A DNA stretch of 23,422 nucleotides. It comes from Ilumatobacteraceae bacterium (GTDB taxonomy: Bacteria > Actinomycetota > Acidimicrobiia > Acidimicrobiales > Ilumatobacteraceae). Location of the stretch: NCBI GenBank assembly GCA_025463305.1, contig JAOBWK010000066.1, forward strand, positions 1 to 23,422. The letters run 5' to 3'. Position 1 is the first letter of the stretch. Each line of letters begins with the position of its first letter. This document shows, piece after piece, positions 20,312 through 23,422 of the stretch. A program made the translations under genes and the position numbers. The notes under the pieces are model-generated. The model was not told the DNA's origin. It searched no databases and saw only the letters and a program-made list of their open reading frames with translations.

Positions 20312-21685
20312 ATGACCGAACCCCGCCGCCGCCCTCCGTCCAAGCAACCTGCCCCGATCGCGAAGTGGCTCCCGGCCATCGCTGCGGTGGCGGTGCTCGT
20401 CGTCGTCATCGTCGCCGGCGCGTCCAGTGGCAAGGACAAGAGCAGCCTCGGCTCCCATGCCGACGCAGGTTCGGCCGGCAGCGCGCCTGGTTCCACCACG
20501 GCCGGCACCGACGCCGTCGCGACGTCGAGCACGACGGCCGAAGAGGCTGCCGCGGCGGGTTACGACGTCACCGGCCTGACGGTCCCCGCCAGCACGATGC
20601 CGGCGGTCGGCACCGAGACCACGATGGTGCCGGTGGCCAAGACCACCTTCGATCGCACGCTGATGGTCGGCGAGTACGGCGACGACGTCAAGCAGCTGCA
20701 GACCCGCCTCTCCCAGCTCGGGTTCGCCCCCGGTGGTGCCGACGGTGCGTTCGGTGCGCTCACCCAGCAGGCGGTGTGGGCCTACGACAAGCTCGTCCTG
20801 AAGATCCCCCGCGACAAGGTGGACCAGTCGGCCAAGGTCACCAACGACGTGTGGCAGGGGATGCAGGACCCCATCGTCATCCAGCCCCGCCGTCCCGGGT
20901 CGGGCACCCACGTCGAGATCTACCTGCCCGAGCAGGTGGCCGCCGTCTTCACCGACAACAAGCCGACGCTGATCATCCACATCGCCAGCGGCACCGCCGT
21001 CACGCCGGATCGCACCAAGGACAACTCGTGGTGCGAGACGTTGCCGATCGACACCGACGCCAACGGCAACCCGATCACGCCACCGAAGATGGAAGCGTTG
21101 TGCGGCGTCTCGTACACCCCGGGTGGCGTCTTCCGCTTCACCCGTGAGGTCACCGGCCACCACGTCGGTGCGCTCGGTGGGATGGACAACCCGATCTACT
21201 TCAACTACGGCATCGCGATGCACGGTGCGATGAAGGTGCCGCTCGAGCCGGCGTCGCACGGCTGCATCCGGATGAACGAGACGATCTCGAAGACGTTCCA
21301 GTCCTTCGTCCACATCCGCGACTACGTGTACGTGTGGGGCCAGGACGGCAAGGAACCCGAGCAGTACACCAAGAAGCAGAGCACGCCGGTCTTCAACTAC
21401 CCGGACCCGGACGCCACCACCACGACGAGCACCACGACGACGGTGAAGGCCACGACCACCACCACCAAGGCCGACACGTCCACCACCACGACGGTGAAGT
21501 CGGCGGCCACCACCACGACCGCGGCCACGCCGGCGGCCACCACCACGACGGTGAAGGCCACCCCGACCACGCCGGCGTCGACCGCCCCGCCGACGACCCC
21601 GGTCCCCACGTTGCCGCCGACGACGGCAGCCACCGTGCCTCCGACGACCGCCGCCGAGGCGCCGTCGAACACGCTCAAGACCTGA
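20312..21685 (+). CDS. L,D-transpeptidase with peptidoglycan-binding domain and Thr-rich tail
   Basis: 457 residues. A basic N-terminus and one hydrophobic helix (about 18-36) make it a membrane-anchored or secreted wall enzyme. A peptidoglycan-binding domain follows (GEYGDDVKQLQTRLSQLGF...GADGAFGALTQQAV, about 125-165). The YkuD domain holds His304 (AMHGAMK), His316 and nucleophile Cys318 in S-H-G-C-I-R-M, with Arg320. The family forms 3-3 peptide cross-links in actinobacterial walls. The last 90 or so residues are Thr/Ala/Pro repeats (TTTTVKAT-like), probably an extended wall-spanning or glycosylated linker. It is unusual that this tail is C-terminal to the catalytic domain. Confidence 0.9.
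   Translation: MTEPRRRPPSKQPAPIAKWLPAIAAVAVLVVVIVAGASSGKDKSSLGSHADAGSAGSAPGSTTAGTDAVATSSTTAEEAAAAGYDVTGLTVPASTMPAVGTETTMVPVAKTTFDRTLMVGEYGDDVKQLQTRLSQLGFAPGGADGAFGALTQQAVWAYDKLVLKIPRDKVDQSAKVTNDVWQGMQDPIVIQPRRPGSGTHVEIYLPEQVAAVFTDNKPTLIIHIASGTAVTPDRTKDNSWCETLPIDTDANGNPITPPKMEALCGVSYTPGGVFRFTREVTGHHVGALGGMDNPIYFNYGIAMHGAMKVPLEPASHGCIRMNETISKTFQSFVHIRDYVYVWGQDGKEPEQYTKKQSTPVFNYPDPDATTTTSTTTTVKATTTTTKADTSTTTTVKSAATTTTAATPAATTTTVKATPTTPASTAPPTTPVPTLPPTTAATVPPTTAAEAPSNTLKT
21413..21660 (+). repeat. Low-complexity Thr/Ala/Pro-coding repeat tract
   Basis: Tandem-like units of ACC/ACG codons with recurring ACGGTGAAG steps. A 20-nt unit occurs identically at 21480-21499 and 21537-21556, with a diverged copy near 21430-21450. 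It encodes three TTTTVK(A/S) blocks and Pro-Pro-Thr-Thr runs in the L,D-transpeptidase tail. Confidence 0.8.
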
Positions 21686-21719
21686 CATCCCCGAGTCACC
21701 GCGTGCGGCGGCGCCGTGT

Positions 21720-21725
21720 CACGAT
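21720..21725 (+). promoter_or_regulatory. -10-like box CACGAT of the alpha/beta hydrolase gene
   Basis: CACGAT (one mismatch to TANNNT) ends 6 nt before the ATG at 21732. Confidence 0.3.
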
Positions 21726-21731
21726 TGGCGG

Positions 21732-22643
21732 ATGACAACCCTGCTGCCGTATGACGAGTTCGGTCTCTTCGCCGAGAACATCGCCGAGTTCGATCTCCCG
21801 GCCAGTCAGCCAGAGGTGGAGCGGATCGAGACGGATCTCGCCGACGGGCGCACCGTCAGCGCGCTGCGCTGGGGGCACTTCGAGCCACAGCTGGTGCTGA
21901 TCCACGGCGGCGCCCAGAACGCGCACACGTGGGACACCGTGGCGCTGGCCCTCGGCGTGTCCCTGCTCGCCGTCGACCTCCCCGGGCACGGCCACTCGGG
22001 CTGGCGCGACGACGGGGCGTACACGCCCACCAACCTCGCCGACGACGTGGCCGAGGTCATTCGCCTCCACGCCCCGGAGGCCAGGGCCGTGGTCGGCATG
22101 TCGCTCGGCGGGCTCACCAGCCTCGAGCTCGCCCATCGGCATCCGGATCTCGTGCGCCAGCTCGTGCTGGTCGACATCACGCCGGGCGTCAACCAGGTCA
22201 AGGCCAAGGCGGTGATCGACTTCGTGGACGGTCCGCAGACGTTCCCGAGCTTCGACGACCTGCTCGCGCGCACCATCGAGCACAACCCGACGCGCACCGA
22301 GTCGTCGCTGCGGCGCGGCATCCTCCACAACGCGCACCAGACCGCCGACGGCAGCTGGCAGTGGAACTACGACCGGCGCAGCCACGCCCGATCGGGCGAT
22401 GCGGCGCCGACGCCCGAGATCGCCAGCTCGTACTCGCCGCTGTGGGATCACCTCGCCGGGTTGCAGTGCCCGATCAGCGTGCTCCGCGGTTCCGTCTCGC
22501 CCGTCGTCGACGATGCGGACATCGCCGAGGTTGTGCGACTGCAGCCGAACGCGCGGATCGACGTCGTCGAGGGTGCCGGGCACAGCATCCAGGGCGACCG
22601 CCCGGTGGAGCTGGCCGCGCTGCTGCGCGAGATCGTGCTCTGA
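21732..22643 (+). CDS. Alpha/beta-fold hydrolase
   Basis: 303 residues. Oxyanion loop LVLIHGGAQNAHTWD, LLAVDLPGHGHSGW, nucleophile elbow VVGMSLGGLTS (G-x-S-x-G) and the C-terminal catalytic His in VEGAGHSIQGDRP. The acid is probably in the SVSPVVDDADI stretch. A cap of about 90 residues lies between strands 6 and 7. The order and spacing match epoxide-hydrolase, lactonase and esterase types; the substrate is not predictable. It stands alone with its own promoter-like box and a hairpin terminator. Confidence 0.9.
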   Translation: MTTLLPYDEFGLFAENIAEFDLPASQPEVERIETDLADGRTVSALRWGHFEPQLVLIHGGAQNAHTWDTVALALGVSLLAVDLPGHGHSGWRDDGAYTPTNLADDVAEVIRLHAPEARAVVGMSLGGLTSLELAHRHPDLVRQLVLVDITPGVNQVKAKAVIDFVDGPQTFPSFDDLLARTIEHNPTRTESSLRRGILHNAHQTADGSWQWNYDRRSHARSGDAAPTPEIASSYSPLWDHLAGLQCPISVLRGSVSPVVDDADIAEVVRLQPNARIDVVEGAGHSIQGDRPVELAALLREIVL

Positions 22644-22645
22644 CG

Positions 22646-22669
22646 CATCCGGCCCGAGCGGGCCGGATG
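22646..22669. terminator. Hairpin between convergent genes, probable bidirectional terminator
   Basis: A perfect 10-bp GC-rich stem, CATCCGGCCC (22646-22655) with GGGCCGGATG (22660-22669), and a GAGC loop. It starts 2 nt after the hydrolase stop and ends 11 nt before the end of the opposing gene. There is no T-run. Confidence 0.75.
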
Positions 22670-22680
22670 GCCGGGCCGGT

Positions 22681-23422
22681 TCAGCCGCCGGTGATGCGCT
22701 TGTTGCACTCCGTGATGCCGCCGATGACGCCGGCGCGGAAGTTGTCGATGGTGTCGAACGCGCTGACCATCGCATCGGCAGTCTGGGTGTCGCTGACGAG
22801 GGCGGTCTCGACGGCTTCGTCGAGGTCGCCAGGCGAGATGTAGAGCCGGTTCGGGTCCAGCGTCCCGCTGGACGGCGGGATGGTGTCGTGGGTCCAGGCG
22901 CCCGTCAGGCACACGTCGGTGAGGGTGCGCTTCTGGCCGGTGAGGTTGCTCCCGAGCTGGCTCTGCACGGCGTCGCTCCACGCGTTGCTGATGATGTAGC
23001 CGACGGAGAAGTCGCCGAACTTGTCGTACAACGTCTTGGCGTAGTCCTGGTCGTAGCCGATCGAGTTGGTCGACTCGCAGTACACAGCGTTGAACGGGTA
23101 GGCCGTGTCGTCGACGCCGTCGCAGGTCGGGAACGGACCGGCATGCGGGTAGGCCGTGACCGTGGGCGCCTTGAACGTCGACACCGAGCCCGTCCAGAAG
23201 CGGGTGAGGTCGGTGACGACCTCGGGGACGATCTTCTCGTACGGCAGGTTGCCGTTGCTCTGGAAGTCCTCCTCGGAGGTGAACGGCAGGTCGATCAGCG
23301 GCAGCGGCGTGGTCTCCATGTCCTTGCACGCCTGGGCCCCGCCCTTGAAGCCGTTCTCGAACGCGCCGACCCGGTCGAACGCCGAGCCGTGGGCGTCGCC
23401 CTGGGTGACGTCCTCGCCGAGC
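22681..23422 (-). CDS. Degenerate neutral-zinc-metallopeptidase-like protein, C-terminal part (5' end outside window)
   Basis: About 246 residues are visible; the frame is open to the window edge. The layout (LPFTSEEDFQSNGNLPYEKIVPEVVTDLTRFW, then a YPFNAVYCEST strand region, DFSVGYIISNAWSDAVQ, and an end LYISPGDLDEAVETAL...SAFDTIDNFRAGVIGGITEC) resembles actinobacterial relatives of YpfJ-type neutral zinc metallopeptidases, from memory. Where active relatives have H-E-x-x-H, this protein has S-N-A-W-S-D, so the zinc site is absent in this copy. The first visible residues (VTQGDAHGSAFDRVGAFENGFKGGAQAC) repeat the pattern of the C-terminal block, implying tandem duplicated domains. An upstream copy could still be active. 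The inner ATG at 23319 is not a likely start. Confidence 0.6.
   Translation of the reverse strand, partial: LGEDVTQGDAHGSAFDRVGAFENGFKGGAQACKDMETTPLPLIDLPFTSEEDFQSNGNLPYEKIVPEVVTDLTRFWTGSVSTFKAPTVTAYPHAGPFPTCDGVDDTAYPFNAVYCESTNSIGYDQDYAKTLYDKFGDFSVGYIISNAWSDAVQSQLGSNLTGQKRTLTDVCLTGAWTHDTIPPSSGTLDPNRLYISPGDLDEAVETALVSDTQTADAMVSAFDTIDNFRAGVIGGITECNKRITGG

Noticed and set aside
21413..21660. Possible CRISPR-like or satellite repeat.
   Set aside because: Units are short, irregular, in frame within a coding region and encode a Thr-rich linker; no spacers.
19406..21688. Long open frame of 760 codons on the minus strand.
   Set aside because: It is antisense to the glycosyltransferase and L,D-transpeptidase genes, is rich in Arg, Gly, His and Val, has no domain, and is an artefact of high-GC codon use.

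Overview
The window looks like chromosomal DNA of a high-GC actinobacterium. The gene families (MMPL transporter, actinobacterial-type short MutY, Streptomyces-like MaoC, L,D-transpeptidase with a Thr-rich tail) and many start codons placed just behind a TANNNT box fit a free-living actinobacterium. I lean towards the Acidimicrobiia (Ilumatobacter-like), but this is inference from family resemblance. I found no rRNA, tRNA, IS element, CRISPR array or phage gene. No gene-free stretch exceeds about 135 bases.

Layout. 1-1021: 3' end of an MMPL transporter. 1088-3035 (minus): two CitE-type CoA lyases in one operon. 3092-3787: HAD hydrolase. 3886-5035: divergent yceI and marR, with two copies of a palindromic operator between them. 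5039-6652 (minus): a methylsuccinyl-CoA-dehydrogenase-like acyl-CoA dehydrogenase. 6732-10606: LOG-family protein, nucleotidyltransferase, beta-lactamase/esterase-fold protein and UPF0104-type membrane protein. 10610-13074: AIG2-like protein, MaoC hydratase, methyltransferase and MutY, the last three overlapping. 13128-15141 (minus): a thioredoxin-fusion protein followed by a probable UGSC-family selenoprotein. 15236-16482: metallo-beta-lactamase-fold hydrolase plus MauE/DoxX-like membrane protein. 16487-18505 (minus): oligopeptidase B-like S9 peptidase. 18579-20176: ferredoxin, small membrane protein, family 2 glycosyltransferase. 20312-21685: L,D-transpeptidase. 21732-22643: alpha/beta hydrolase. 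22681-23422 (minus): 3' part of a degenerate zinc-metallopeptidase-like protein.

Main results. (1) The minus-strand reading frame at 13128-13673 is interrupted only by one in-frame UGA. The protein reads ...EALAD-U-GSCTSC..., and a perfect 8-bp stem with a GUG loop begins 11 nt after the UGA, where a bacterial SECIS element is expected. This is most simply a selenoprotein, not two genes or a pseudogene. It is cotranscribed with a thioredoxin-like (CATC) fusion protein of unknown chemistry, so the pair looks like a seleno-redox module. (2) Four enzymes here resemble steps of the ethylmalonyl-CoA pathway: methylsuccinyl-CoA dehydrogenase, MaoC mesaconyl-CoA hydratase, malyl/beta-methylmalyl-CoA lyase and a malyl-CoA thioesterase-like protein. 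They are scattered over about 10 kb. (3) About fifteen genes carry a -10-like box 6-10 nt before the start codon, which suggests widespread leaderless transcription. (4) The yceI promoter (TTGACA-17-TATTGT) is bracketed by two MarR-type operators.
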